The notes beneath the pieces are model-generated. The model was not told the origin of the DNA. It made no database searches and saw only the letters and a list, made by a program, of their open reading frames with translations. This document shows positions 5,706-12,922 of a DNA stretch of 15,500 nucleotides, in pieces. The stretch covers positions 1-15,500 of the forward strand of contig JASGFI010000063.1 in assembly GCA_047605615.1 (NCBI GenBank). Reading direction: 5' to 3'. Origin of the DNA: Taibaiella sp047605615. GTDB lineage: Bacteria; Bacteroidota; Bacteroidia; Chitinophagales; Chitinophagaceae. How positions within the stretch are numbered: position 1 is the stretch's first letter; each line of letters starts with the position of its first letter. The translations under genes were made by a program, and so were the position numbers.

Positions 5706-6965
5706 ATGCGTATCCAATCCGGACTGATAATATCCATAGGCGCTTTTGCCTTGCTCGAATTTTACAATTTTGTAGCCATCAACGTTGCTACGCGCCAATT
5801 GAACGGCACTTTCAGGAAGAGTATTTTAGTGGCCTATGTGCTGCTGAGCCTCGCGGCTTGGATGTGCTTGCTCAGTTTCCGACATTGGGATATGCAAAAG
5901 TGGCCACCCTCGGCCCGGGTGGTGCTTGTCGCTTCCTTATTGGGTTTCTTGGCTGCCAAAATAGTGGTGGCCGCGCTCTTGCTGCTCAATGATGTGGGGC
6001 GTTTGCTTAGTTGGGTGGTGCGTCATGTAGCGGCACTCTTTCCCCACAGCCCCAAGGCACCCGTGGAAACGCCCAAGGGCATCACCCGTTCCGCCTTTTT
6101 GGCGCGCATGGCGTTGTTGGTCGGCGGCCTTGTGTTTTCGGGCTTTCTCTACGGCACGTCCAACAGGTACAGGTATGTTTTCAAACGTTACAAGATACCA
6201 TTGGCCAAGTTGCCGCCCGCTTTCAAGGGATTGAAAATTGTCCATATCTCCGACATCCATTCCGGCAGTTTCGACAATGTAGCGGCCGTGGCGCATGGCG
6301 TGGACATGATTTTGAAAGAAAAACCCGACCTCATATTGTTCACCGGCGACTTGGTGAACAATGTAGCCGACGAGATAGAACCCTACATCGGCACCTTTGC
6401 CCGGTTGCAAGCCCCCTTGGGCGTGTACAGCACCTTGGGCAACCACGACTACGGCGATTACGTGGAATGGCCTTCGGCGCAAGCCAAGGCAGCCAACTTA
6501 GAAAAACTGAAACGGCACCACGCCGCCATGGGCTGGCGTCTGCTGATGAACGAGCATGTATTGTTGGAAAAAAATGGCGAAAAAATAGCCCTGCTGGGCG
6601 TGGAAAATTGGAGCGGCATGGCCCGCTTCCCCAAGCATGGAGATTTGAAAAAAGCCCATGCCGGCATACCTCCCGACGTGCCGGTAAAAATACTGATGAG
6701 CCACGACCCCAGCCATTGGGATGCGCAGGTGCGCCCACTTTTTAGCGACATAGACCTGACCCTCAGCGGCCATACGCACGGTATGCAATTGGGTTTGCGC
6801 CTGCCATGGATGAAGTGGAGCCCCGTGCAATACGCATACAAGCAATGGGCGGGCATGTACCAAGAGGGCCACCAACGCCTCAACGTAAATGTGGGTTACG
6901 GATTTTTGGGCTACCCCGGCAGGCTGGGCATTTTGCCCGAAATTACGGTTATGGAGCTGGTTTGA
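5706..6965 (+). CDS. Membrane-anchored metallophosphoesterase
   Basis: A 419-residue calcineurin-like phosphoesterase with a membrane N-terminus. Four hydrophobic segments (about 5-25, 38-57, 72-95 and 134-150) precede the catalytic domain (about 174-419). All five metal-site blocks are present: D183-x-H185 (ISDIH), G214-D215 (TGDLVNN), G245-NHD248, H333 (MSHD) and G355-HTH358. The layout resembles the YkuE/YaeI group, some of which act on membrane lipids, but the substrate here is unknown. The frame is open to a TTG at 5649; the ATG at 5706 is preferred because a normal membrane start (MRIQSGLIISIGAF) begins there. A -7-like box TAATTTCG (5624-5631) lies upstream. It stands alone, divergent from tRNA-His. 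Confidence 0.85.
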   Translation: MRIQSGLIISIGAFALLEFYNFVAINVATRQLNGTFRKSILVAYVLLSLAAWMCLLSFRHWDMQKWPPSARVVLVASLLGFLAAKIVVAALLLLNDVGRLLSWVVRHVAALFPHSPKAPVETPKGITRSAFLARMALLVGGLVFSGFLYGTSNRYRYVFKRYKIPLAKLPPAFKGLKIVHISDIHSGSFDNVAAVAHGVDMILKEKPDLILFTGDLVNNVADEIEPYIGTFARLQAPLGVYSTLGNHDYGDYVEWPSAQAKAANLEKLKRHHAAMGWRLLMNEHVLLEKNGEKIALLGVENWSGMARFPKHGDLKKAHAGIPPDVPVKILMSHDPSHWDAQVRPLFSDIDLTLSGHTHGMQLGLRLPWMKWSPVQYAYKQWAGMYQEGHQRLNVNVGYGFLGYPGRLGILPEITVMELV

Positions 6966-6986
6966 TATAGTTAAATTTGTTTAAAA

Positions 6987-7048
6987 TGTCATCCCGAGCG
7001 CAGCGAGGGAACTCTGAGATGCTGCACTTCGTTACGTTCAGAATGACA
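6987..7048. repeat. Dispersed imperfect palindrome (REP-like), full copy
   Basis: A 62-base element with ends TGTCAT and ATGACA. The two outer 22-base arms agree at 16 positions and all six differences are transitions, so transcripts of either strand can keep part of the stem through G-U pairs. The inner part reads AACTCTGAGATGCTGCAC. A second copy starts at 15475 in the same orientation. It lies 22 bases after the phosphoesterase stop and may act as its transcript end. Such elements are common between genes in Bacteroidota; mobility is inferred only. Confidence 0.7.
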
Positions 7049-7131
7049 CCGCCAAAGAAGTAGCCTTAACGCCCCGCCTGCTCAAATAAAATAACAAGGT
7101 CAACGTATTTTTTTTTGAAATTGTTAGTTCA

Positions 7132-7139
7132 TATCTTCG
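7132..7139 (+). promoter_or_regulatory. Possible -7 box for the small ORF and thioredoxin-fold gene
   Basis: TATCTTCG, one mismatch to TAnnTTTG, lies 38 bases before the small ORF. A TTTG occurs at 7114 but with a spacer of only 14 bases, so the -33 element is uncertain. An A-rich leader without Shine-Dalgarno follows, as usual in this phylum. Confidence 0.35.
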
Positions 7140-7177
7140 CGGCAAACTTATTTTTTAACAAAAAAAGATTTTAAATT

Positions 7178-7255
7178 ATGAAGAAAGTTGGTTTTGTTAA
7201 CCCGATACAGTTTTTCGGAAACTTTGCCAATCTTTTAAGGCCTAAATTACTCTAA
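7178..7255 (+). CDS. Small ORF (25 residues) directly upstream of the thioredoxin-fold gene
   Basis: Starts MKKVGFVNPIQ and ends with LLRPKLL: basic at both ends, with four Phe and many Leu between, and no Cys. It is not a usual signal peptide because there is no long hydrophobic core. Its A-rich leader (AACAAAAAAAGATTTTAAATT) is typical of Bacteroidota start sites. Its TAA is followed by one base and then the ATG of the next gene (TAAaATG), an arrangement that favours translational coupling. It could be a short peptide gene, a leader controlling the downstream gene, or chance. I know of no named family that matches. Confidence 0.45.
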   Translation: MKKVGFVNPIQFFGNFANLLRPKLL

Positions 7256-7256
7256 A

Positions 7257-8993
7257 ATGTTTAAATATTTATGTATAGCACTTGTGGCTATATTTTTACA
7301 AACACTTGCTTTTGCCCAAAGCCCGGAAGAATCTTCTATCTTGGATTTAAAGCCCGTTTGTAACAAGGAAGCAGATATTGTTAAATGGCTTTCCCGCATA
7401 CAACCCGATGACGAAGAAGTGGTTATATTTTATTTTGCGCCCAACATCTGCCCAAGGTGCGAGGGTTCCGTTTGGACTTTGGCCAAGCTGCTGCACAAGC
7501 ACAACACCAAAAGCGTGTTGGTGGTGGATATAGACAATGCGGAGGCGGGCAAAGCCTACCTGAAAAATACCCCGGGCATCGACTTTGCCTCGTTCGGGTA
7601 TATTTTGTACGACGTGAGGGGATTGTTTAAGTCAACCGTCAACGTCAGTGCCACACTACCGCCCTCGTACCCTTTGGTTTATAAGATAAACAGGAAAACA
7701 GGCAAATTTTTGTTGCTCGATTTCTTGGGCGGCAAGGACATAGGCGAGGCTTTCGCCCAAAAGATAATGGATGCACATACCCCGATAGAAGGATGCGGGC
7801 AGGTAGCTTTGGCAAAGAAAGAAAAAACGGTACCGCAAAGGAATGGGTGGGGCAGCAGGAAGCCCTTGGCTGTTCCCAAAGACATGACCCAGCCTATGTT
7901 TTTCGGTGGCAACAACAATAAATTGTATTTCGTGGAAATGACCACCGGCAATATAGCGCTGTTCGGTACCGATGGCAGCAACGTGAAAATAATAAAAAGC
8001 ACCCCGAAGGAACTTTACCATAACATAGATACTTCGGACACCGCACTTATGGCCAAAATACAAAGGGATTTCCTGAACACGGGCTACCTGAAAGCAATAT
8101 ATCTGTCGTGTAAGTATATGAAGGATGGCCAACTGGCAATAACGGCTTCTTTGCCAAAAATATGGTACGAAGACACCAATGGCTATTACATGAACAAGGC
8201 TACCCTATTAAAGAAAGATACACTGAATAATTTGCTGGGTACCCATAATATGATACCTGCCGTAGATACCGAATTTTCGGTAATGCACACATACTACGAG
8301 CCTATGGACAGTGCATTTATTTATGGCCTGCCCATGGTGAAGGGCTGGCCGGCCGTGGGTTACGACCTCGACACGGCGGACAAGAACAACAATCCGTTTG
8401 CGGCACAATTTTATCGGCATACCCCCATTATTGCGCTGAAGAATGGAGACAGCACTTTTTATTTGGGCGCGCTCCCGTCAATTGCCCAAGAACTAAAAAC
8501 CGGTTATTACTATTATTACACCATGTACACCTATAGCGAGGATAAGTTTTTTTTGCTCGAAAGGATGTCGGGAGAATTGCAAGTGTTTGACAAAGACGAT
8601 GCCTTGAAGGGCGTAAATAAATTCGAGGTAACTCAATTGCTGCAAGACAAACAAGACAGTTTGCGTAGGATTTTACATGTTTCAAATCCCGAACCAACCA
8701 TGGATTACCTGAATGTGTACCAAAAGGTTATGACGGAATATTTGGTATCCGACATTCGTTTTTATAAAAAAAATCTTTATGCCCTAATCAAAAAAGGACA
8801 AAAGTTGATAGTTCGTAAATATGACGACAAGGGGGCAACTTTGATAGCCTCCAAGGAATTGCCCATCAATAATTTAGATTTGTTGAAGGCAGAAGTTTTG
8901 CAATATGACGAAAAAAATGACTCGGTAGCCGTTTATGCCATAGAAAAACAGGACGGTAATTTCTACTTGTGTAAAATTGACGTAAAATTTTAG
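7257..8993 (+). CDS. Secreted protein with N-terminal thioredoxin-like domain (CPRC) and large uncharacterised C-terminal domain
   Basis: 578 residues. A signal peptide (1-20, cleavage LAFA^Q) sends it out of the cytoplasm. Residues about 30-175 look like a thioredoxin fold: VVIFYFAPNICPRCEG puts a CPRC motif at 65-68 after the central strand, followed by a helix, then LVVDID, with a cis-Pro candidate in the segment TLPPSYPLVYKI. The remaining 400 residues contain many short strands and aromatic/Asp-rich turns (FFGGNNNKLYFVE, EDKFFLLERMSGELQVFDKD, NFYLCKIDVKF). This suggests a beta-propeller like the TolB-like/6-bladed proteins of Bacteroidota, but I cannot prove it. It has no lipobox. It is probably translated together with the small ORF before it. 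The exact function is unknown; a thiol-disulphide or surface-sensing role is inference. Confidence 0.75.
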   Translation: MFKYLCIALVAIFLQTLAFAQSPEESSILDLKPVCNKEADIVKWLSRIQPDDEEVVIFYFAPNICPRCEGSVWTLAKLLHKHNTKSVLVVDIDNAEAGKAYLKNTPGIDFASFGYILYDVRGLFKSTVNVSATLPPSYPLVYKINRKTGKFLLLDFLGGKDIGEAFAQKIMDAHTPIEGCGQVALAKKEKTVPQRNGWGSRKPLAVPKDMTQPMFFGGNNNKLYFVEMTTGNIALFGTDGSNVKIIKSTPKELYHNIDTSDTALMAKIQRDFLNTGYLKAIYLSCKYMKDGQLAITASLPKIWYEDTNGYYMNKATLLKKDTLNNLLGTHNMIPAVDTEFSVMHTYYEPMDSAFIYGLPMVKGWPAVGYDLDTADKNNNPFAAQFYRHTPIIALKNGDSTFYLGALPSIAQELKTGYYYYYTMYTYSEDKFFLLERMSGELQVFDKDDALKGVNKFEVTQLLQDKQDSLRRILHVSNPEPTMDYLNVYQKVMTEYLVSDIRFYKKNLYALIKKGQKLIVRKYDDKGATLIASKELPINNLDLLKAEVLQYDEKNDSVAVYAIEKQDGNFYLCKIDVKF

Positions 8994-9042
8994 GTTTATT
9001 GCCCGGCCCGGCACAACGTTCGGCATGTTTCAACCAATAAAC

Positions 9043-9074
9043 AAGCCGCCCCACTATTCCCGTGGGGCGGCTTT
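9043..9074. terminator. Bidirectional terminator between convergent genes
   Basis: Perfect twelve-pair G+C-rich stem AAGCCGCCCCAC / GTGGGGCGGCTT with a seven-base loop, then TTGTTGTT on the plus side. It serves the thioredoxin-fold gene (plus) and probably parE (minus). Confidence 0.75.
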
Positions 9075-9090
9075 GTTGTTGGGCGGGCAG

Positions 9091-10983
9091 TTACGCCGCA
9101 TCTTCCACCAAGTCTTTCTCCACGCGCAGGTTTTCGATGATAAATTTCTGCCGTTCGGGCGTGTTCTTGCCCATAAATTCTTGCAGCAGTTTCTGGATGT
9201 GCGCATCCTTGGTGACGAGTACCGGTTCGCGGCGCATGTCTTCGCCTATGAAGTTGCCAAACTCTTCGGGCGATATTTCGCCCAAGCCTTTGAAGCGCGT
9301 AATCTCCGGCTTGCCGCTTAGCTCGGCTATGGCTTTCTGTTTTTCGTTTTCGTCGTAGCAATAAATGGTCTTTTGCTTGTTGCGCACCCGGAACAGAGGC
9401 GTTTCCAAGATATACACATGGCCGTTGCGCACTAAGTCGGGGAAGAACTGGAGGAAGAACGTCATGATGAGCAGGCGTATGTGCATACCGTCCACATCGG
9501 CGTCGGTGGCTATCACTATGTTGTTGTAGCGCAGGCCGTCCATGCCTTCTTCTATGTTCAGGGCGTGTTGCAACAGGTTGAATTCTTCGTTTTCGTACAC
9601 CACTTTTTTGGTGAGGCCAAAGGAGTTGAGCGGCTTGCCCCGCAGGCTGAAAACCGCTTGTGTTTCCACGTTGCGGGTTTTGGTGATGGAGCCGCTGGCC
9701 GAGTCGCCCTCGGTGATGAAAATGGTGGAGGCATTTTGCTTCTCCATGTATTCGTCTTTGCCCTTGGCCGGCGGCTCGGCATTGAAATGTATGCGGCAGT
9801 CGCGCAGTTTTTTGTTGTGCAGGTTGGCTTTTTTGGCGCGGTCGTTGGCCAGTTTCCTTATGCCCGATAGTTCCTTGCGTTCCCTTTCGCTTTGCTCTAT
9901 GCGCTTTTTGAGCGCCTCGGCGGTGGCGGCGTTTTTATGCAAGAAATTGTCCAATTCTTTTGCCAAAAAATCCAGTACGAATGTCTTCATGGACGGGCCG
10001 CCTTCGTAAGTGGTCAACGACCCCAACTTGGTTTTGGTCTGCGACTCGAATACCGGTTCCTGCACCTTGACCGCTACCGCGGCACATATACTTTGGCGTA
10101 TGTCGGTAGCTTCGTAATCTTTCTTGTAAAAATCGCGTACCACCTTTACGAATGCCTCGCGGAAGGCGCCTTGGTGCGTGCCGCCTTGCGTGGTGTGCTG
10201 GCCATTTACGAAGGAATACAGCTCCTCGCCATAGTCGCCGGTATGGGTTATGGCCACCTCTATGTCTTCACCCTTTAGGTGGATGATGGGGTAGCGTATA
10301 TCTTCGGCATTGGTCTTGTTGGTCAACAGGTCCAGCAGGCCATTTTTGGACAAATATTTTTTGCCATTGAAATAAACGGCCAAGCCTGCGTTGAGGTAAC
10401 AGTAATTCCAAATTTGGTTCAGCACATAATCGTTGATGTAATGGTAGTTTTTGAATACCGTATCGTCCGGCGTGAATTTTACCAAAGTGCCATTGGGTTC
10501 GGTGGTGGGCACCTCTTTGTGTTCTTTTGTCAAGATGCCTTTTTCAAATTCGGCGGTCTTGGCTTTGCCCTCCCTATAAGCCGTAACCACAAACGACTTG
10601 GACAATGCGTTTACCGCTTTGGTACCCACGCCGTTCAGGCCTACCGATTTCTGGAATGCCTTGCTGTCGTATTTGGCGCCGGTGTTTATTTTGCTTACTA
10701 CGTCCACCAATTTGCCGAGCGGTATGCCCCGCCCATAGTCGCGAACGGTTACGCTGCCGTCTTGGATGTATATGTCCACCTGCTTGCCGTGGCCCATGGT
10801 GTATTCGTCTATGCAGTTGTCCACCACTTCCTTGAGCAATACGTAAATGCCGTCGTCCATGCTGCTGCCGTCGCCCAGCTTGCCTATGTACATGCCCGGG
10901 CGCAGGCGTATGTGTTCGCGCCAGTCGAGTGACTTGATGCTGTCTTCGTTATACTCCGGTGCCAATATTTGTTCTTCTTCCAT
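9091..10983 (-). CDS. parE: DNA topoisomerase IV subunit B (ParE)
   Basis: ATPase subunit of topoisomerase IV, which decatenates daughter chromosomes with ParC. The 630-residue product has, in order: the GHKL ATPase domain with E52 and N56 (KEVVDNCIDE), GRGIPLG (85-91) and GLNGVGTKAVNALS (115-128); the transducer with QTKTKLG (315-321); and the TOPRIM domain with EGDSA (425-429) and DADVDG (494-499). The opening SLDWREHIRLRPGMYIGKLG and the short length are those of Bacteroidota ParE rather than GyrB. The frame runs on 86 codons upstream, but the added residues are Arg/Ser-rich and unconserved and cross the -7 box, so the ATG at 10983 is used. parC, often next to parE in this phylum, is not downstream; a convergent unrelated gene is. 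Confidence 0.93.
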   Translation of the reverse strand: MEEEQILAPEYNEDSIKSLDWREHIRLRPGMYIGKLGDGSSMDDGIYVLLKEVVDNCIDEYTMGHGKQVDIYIQDGSVTVRDYGRGIPLGKLVDVVSKINTGAKYDSKAFQKSVGLNGVGTKAVNALSKSFVVTAYREGKAKTAEFEKGILTKEHKEVPTTEPNGTLVKFTPDDTVFKNYHYINDYVLNQIWNYCYLNAGLAVYFNGKKYLSKNGLLDLLTNKTNAEDIRYPIIHLKGEDIEVAITHTGDYGEELYSFVNGQHTTQGGTHQGAFREAFVKVVRDFYKKDYEATDIRQSICAAVAVKVQEPVFESQTKTKLGSLTTYEGGPSMKTFVLDFLAKELDNFLHKNAATAEALKKRIEQSERERKELSGIRKLANDRAKKANLHNKKLRDCRIHFNAEPPAKGKDEYMEKQNASTIFITEGDSASGSITKTRNVETQAVFSLRGKPLNSFGLTKKVVYENEEFNLLQHALNIEEGMDGLRYNNIVIATDADVDGMHIRLLIMTFFLQFFPDLVRNGHVYILETPLFRVRNKQKTIYCYDENEKQKAIAELSGKPEITRFKGLGEISPEEFGNFIGEDMRREPVLVTKDAHIQKLLQEFMGKNTPERQKFIIENLRVEKDLVEDAA

Positions 10984-11011
10984 AATTATCTTTGTTCGTT
11001 TTGAAGCCGCA

Positions 11012-11019
11012 CAAAAATA
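11012..11019 (-). promoter_or_regulatory. -7 box of parE
   Basis: TATTTTTG is an exact TAnnTTTG, 28 bases before the ATG, followed by an A-rich leader (ACAAAGATAATT). No clear -33 element is visible. Confidence 0.5.
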
Positions 11020-11038
11020 AGGAAATGATAACGGTAGT

Positions 11039-11227
11039 TCATTTTTGCTTCTCCTTTTTCTCTCCCGTAAACAAATCTGCCGTATATTTTTCGTACAGGT
11101 CGAACAAAAATTCCATTCTGTTGGCTTTCTTTCGCTGCTGCCATGCCTGCCCGAAAAAGCCCTGGGTGCGGAAGTTCTGGGTAATGGCCGCAATAATGTC
11201 TTTTTCAAAATCCGCTGAAACGCTTCC
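11039..11227 (-). pseudogene. Coding remnant without start codon between the outer-membrane protein gene and parE
   Basis: Directly after the stop of the gene ending at 11228, the same frame stays open for 62 codons and ends with TGA. Its translation looks protein-like (SADFEKDIIAAITQNFRTQG, then FFGQAWQQRKKANRMEFLFD), with normal codon use, while the other minus-strand frame gives Arg/Ser-rich nonsense. There is no ATG, GTG or TTG before Met38. The part NFRTQGFFGQAWQQRK reminds me of phage virion-morphogenesis proteins, whose N-terminal half has an FxxQGFxG..W..RK pattern; this is from memory only. The best reading is the decayed end or fragment of a lost gene. The alternative is a 25-residue protein starting at Met38, or no gene. 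Confidence 0.35.
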
Positions 11228-12232
11228 TTACTTTTTGCCAAAAAAGAAATAATGCTGTATGCCTATGTCAAATACCGGGTAGAGGCGCGCATAAGAATTG
11301 CCCAAAGAAGCAAAAGTAGCGCTGAAATCTATCCTTGTGTTGGAGTTCAAAATACACTGGACACCCGGACTTACATCCAAGAAACGGCCTTTTTGCAATG
11401 CGCCGGGATAGCGGGATGGAGCCAGGAAATACTCGTTCGGCGAGCCTACGAACAAATCTACCTTGGCGGCCTGAAAAGCCTTGCCCCGAAACTCCACATA
11501 GAGGTTGATGTTGGCCTGATTGTAGTTTCGATAGCTGCGCGGCAACAATAGGTAGCCCAAGGATAAGCTGTAAGTCAGCGTTTTCCCATACCGGGTGCGT
11601 ACCATTACATCCGGCAAGCCATCTATGGGGTCGGGCGAGGGGGCTGTGCGGCTAAAAGGCAGTATGCCGCCCACTGTTAAGGATGCAGCAAACTTTTGGC
11701 GCAACCAGGTAGTTATTAGGCCGCCGCCTACCCCGCTGTTGTCGCCCATGGCCAAGTCCGGTTCGGTTTCATGATGGGTGGTTTTGACGGCTGCGGCCTC
11801 GGCATAAGCCGCCATGCGAAGATGCCTATGTTCGCCATCGTTGGACAAAAACCTGTATTTGCCGTATAAATGCGCCCCGTTAAACTTGTAGGGATAAACG
11901 GCGCCGCGTTCGGGCGTGTTGTGGAAGGGATATTCAACGGGCATTTTCCGGCCATGGTGGTTGGAGGCTATGCCCGTTAGGTACACCGATAGTTTTGGCG
12001 CAACGCCATACATCAAGCGCAATGCCGACATGTTGCGTATTTGCGTTAGCTCTTTGTATGTTTCTGAAAATACGCGAACCCCCAGTGCGCCCTTGGGTAT
12101 ATTGCTGGCAGGTTCGCCCAAGGGAAACAGTTCTTGGGCGTGGAGCGGCAGCGTCATTACCAGCAACAACAATATGTGGGCTACTTTTCGCACATCAAAA
12201 ATTTGGAGCAAATATCGCCATAAATCAACCAT
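11228..12232 (-). CDS. Putative outer-membrane beta-barrel protein
   Basis: 334 residues (or 321, see below). A signal peptide ends LPLHA^QELF. The mature part is full of alternating hydrophobic/polar strands (ALRLMYGV, KLSVYLTGIA, YSLSLGYLLLP, ANINLYVEFRGK, RIDFSATFASLG) and ends in an aromatic strand, FDIGIQHYFFFGKK, as outer-membrane barrels do. With the ATG at 12232 the signal n-region is unusually long (16 residues); a GTG at 12193 would give a standard signal RKVAHILLLLVMTLPLHA and may be the true start. It is downstream of the HMA-domain gene on the same strand (135 bases apart), which hints at metal handling, but no ligand motif is seen apart from His-rich spots (SNHHGRK, KTTHHETE). 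Function unknown. Confidence 0.65.
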   Translation of the reverse strand: MVDLWRYLLQIFDVRKVAHILLLLVMTLPLHAQELFPLGEPASNIPKGALGVRVFSETYKELTQIRNMSALRLMYGVAPKLSVYLTGIASNHHGRKMPVEYPFHNTPERGAVYPYKFNGAHLYGKYRFLSNDGEHRHLRMAAYAEAAAVKTTHHETEPDLAMGDNSGVGGGLITTWLRQKFAASLTVGGILPFSRTAPSPDPIDGLPDVMVRTRYGKTLTYSLSLGYLLLPRSYRNYNQANINLYVEFRGKAFQAAKVDLFVGSPNEYFLAPSRYPGALQKGRFLDVSPGVQCILNSNTRIDFSATFASLGNSYARLYPVFDIGIQHYFFFGKK

Positions 12233-12271
12233 TTTTCAGGGGGAGTAATGCGGGTGGCCACCATCGGTTCT

Positions 12272-12286
12272 GTCGGCATAGCCGAC
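12272..12286. other. Hairpin in the spacer between the HMA and barrel genes
   Basis: GTCGGC-ATA-GCCGAC is a perfect six-pair stem with a three-base loop and no T-run after it in either direction. It could separate or attenuate the two genes. The rest of this 135-base spacer holds nothing I can name. Confidence 0.35.
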
Positions 12287-12367
12287 CTTGGTTATATTCA
12301 TTTAATGGCGGTATCATCAGCGACAACATTTCTACACATCGTAAATAAGTACTGCGCCACGCAAACC

Positions 12368-12865
12368 TTATTCAGCGAGTACTTTTACCGTACAGTATTT
12401 CCTGTTGGCAAAGCATTTGCCGGCAACACGCTGTTTGGCGAACGATTTTTTATCGAAAAGCAAATAGTTGTACGGTTGCTTCGGGTCGGGCGGCCTATCG
12501 GTTGCATAGGCATCTTTCTCCACCAATATGCAGTTGTCGCTTACTACCGATATTTTGTCGGTGGGCACTTTAAGTTTTAGGTACCTTAATGAAAAACCTG
12601 CATCCGTTACCGCTTGGGCTATGGCTTCCGCATTGGTGCCGGCCTCTTTCTTAAAGGTCAACTTGCAGGTAGCATGTGCCAGGTTCATAGTTACCGACTG
12701 GATAAAGGGTAGCTTGCGCAATTGCATCTCTACGCTACGGCTGCATTGCGAGCAGGTAAGGCCATCGATAGCCAGCTCGGCATCCGGATATTGGCCCCTG
12801 CTTTTTTCGGGCAGCATCAAAAATAACATACCGCAAACAAAGGTTGTTGCAAACTGCTTCGTCAT
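12368..12865 (-). CDS. Exported heavy-metal-associated (HMA) domain protein
   Basis: 165 residues. A signal peptide (about 1-24, cleavage near RG^Q) is followed by an HMA domain (about 30-98) of ferredoxin-like fold: AIDGLTCSQCSRSVEMQL with the metal-binding C38-x-x-C41, then PFIQSVTMNLAHATCKLTF and a second helix, ending at FSLRYLKLKV. Such domains bind Cu(I), or Zn/Hg in relatives. The tail (100-165) is not recognised and has three more Cys (C112, C151, C158). Being exported, it is probably a periplasmic metal carrier rather than the cytoplasmic chaperone CopZ. It is divergent from the DUF3810 gene and upstream of the barrel-protein gene. The -7 box sits five bases from the ATG. Confidence 0.8.
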   Translation of the reverse strand: MTKQFATTFVCGMLFLMLPEKSRGQYPDAELAIDGLTCSQCSRSVEMQLRKLPFIQSVTMNLAHATCKLTFKKEAGTNAEAIAQAVTDAGFSLRYLKLKVPTDKISVVSDNCILVEKDAYATDRPPDPKQPYNYLLFDKKSFAKQRVAGKCFANRKYCTVKVLAE

Positions 12866-12870
12866 AGAGG

Positions 12871-12878
12871 TAAAGTTA
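12871..12878 (-). promoter_or_regulatory. -7 box of the HMA gene
   Basis: TAACTTTA (one mismatch to TAnnTTTG) is followed by CCTCT and ATG. The predicted transcript starts within one or two bases of the ATG. No -33 element is evident. Confidence 0.35.
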
Positions 12879-12922
12879 CTTAATTTAGTACTTGCTAGGC
12901 ACCTATTAGCTTAGCCTTTACA

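Noticed and set aside
9025..10932. Several plus-strand open frames opposite parE
   Set aside because: They are antisense shadows of a strongly conserved gene, with low-complexity Phe/Val/Gly-rich translations.
10984..11241. 86-codon N-terminal extension of ParE
   Set aside because: It crosses the -7 box TATTTTTG, begins with TTG at the end of the previous gene, and the residues are Arg/Ser-rich and absent from ParE proteins.
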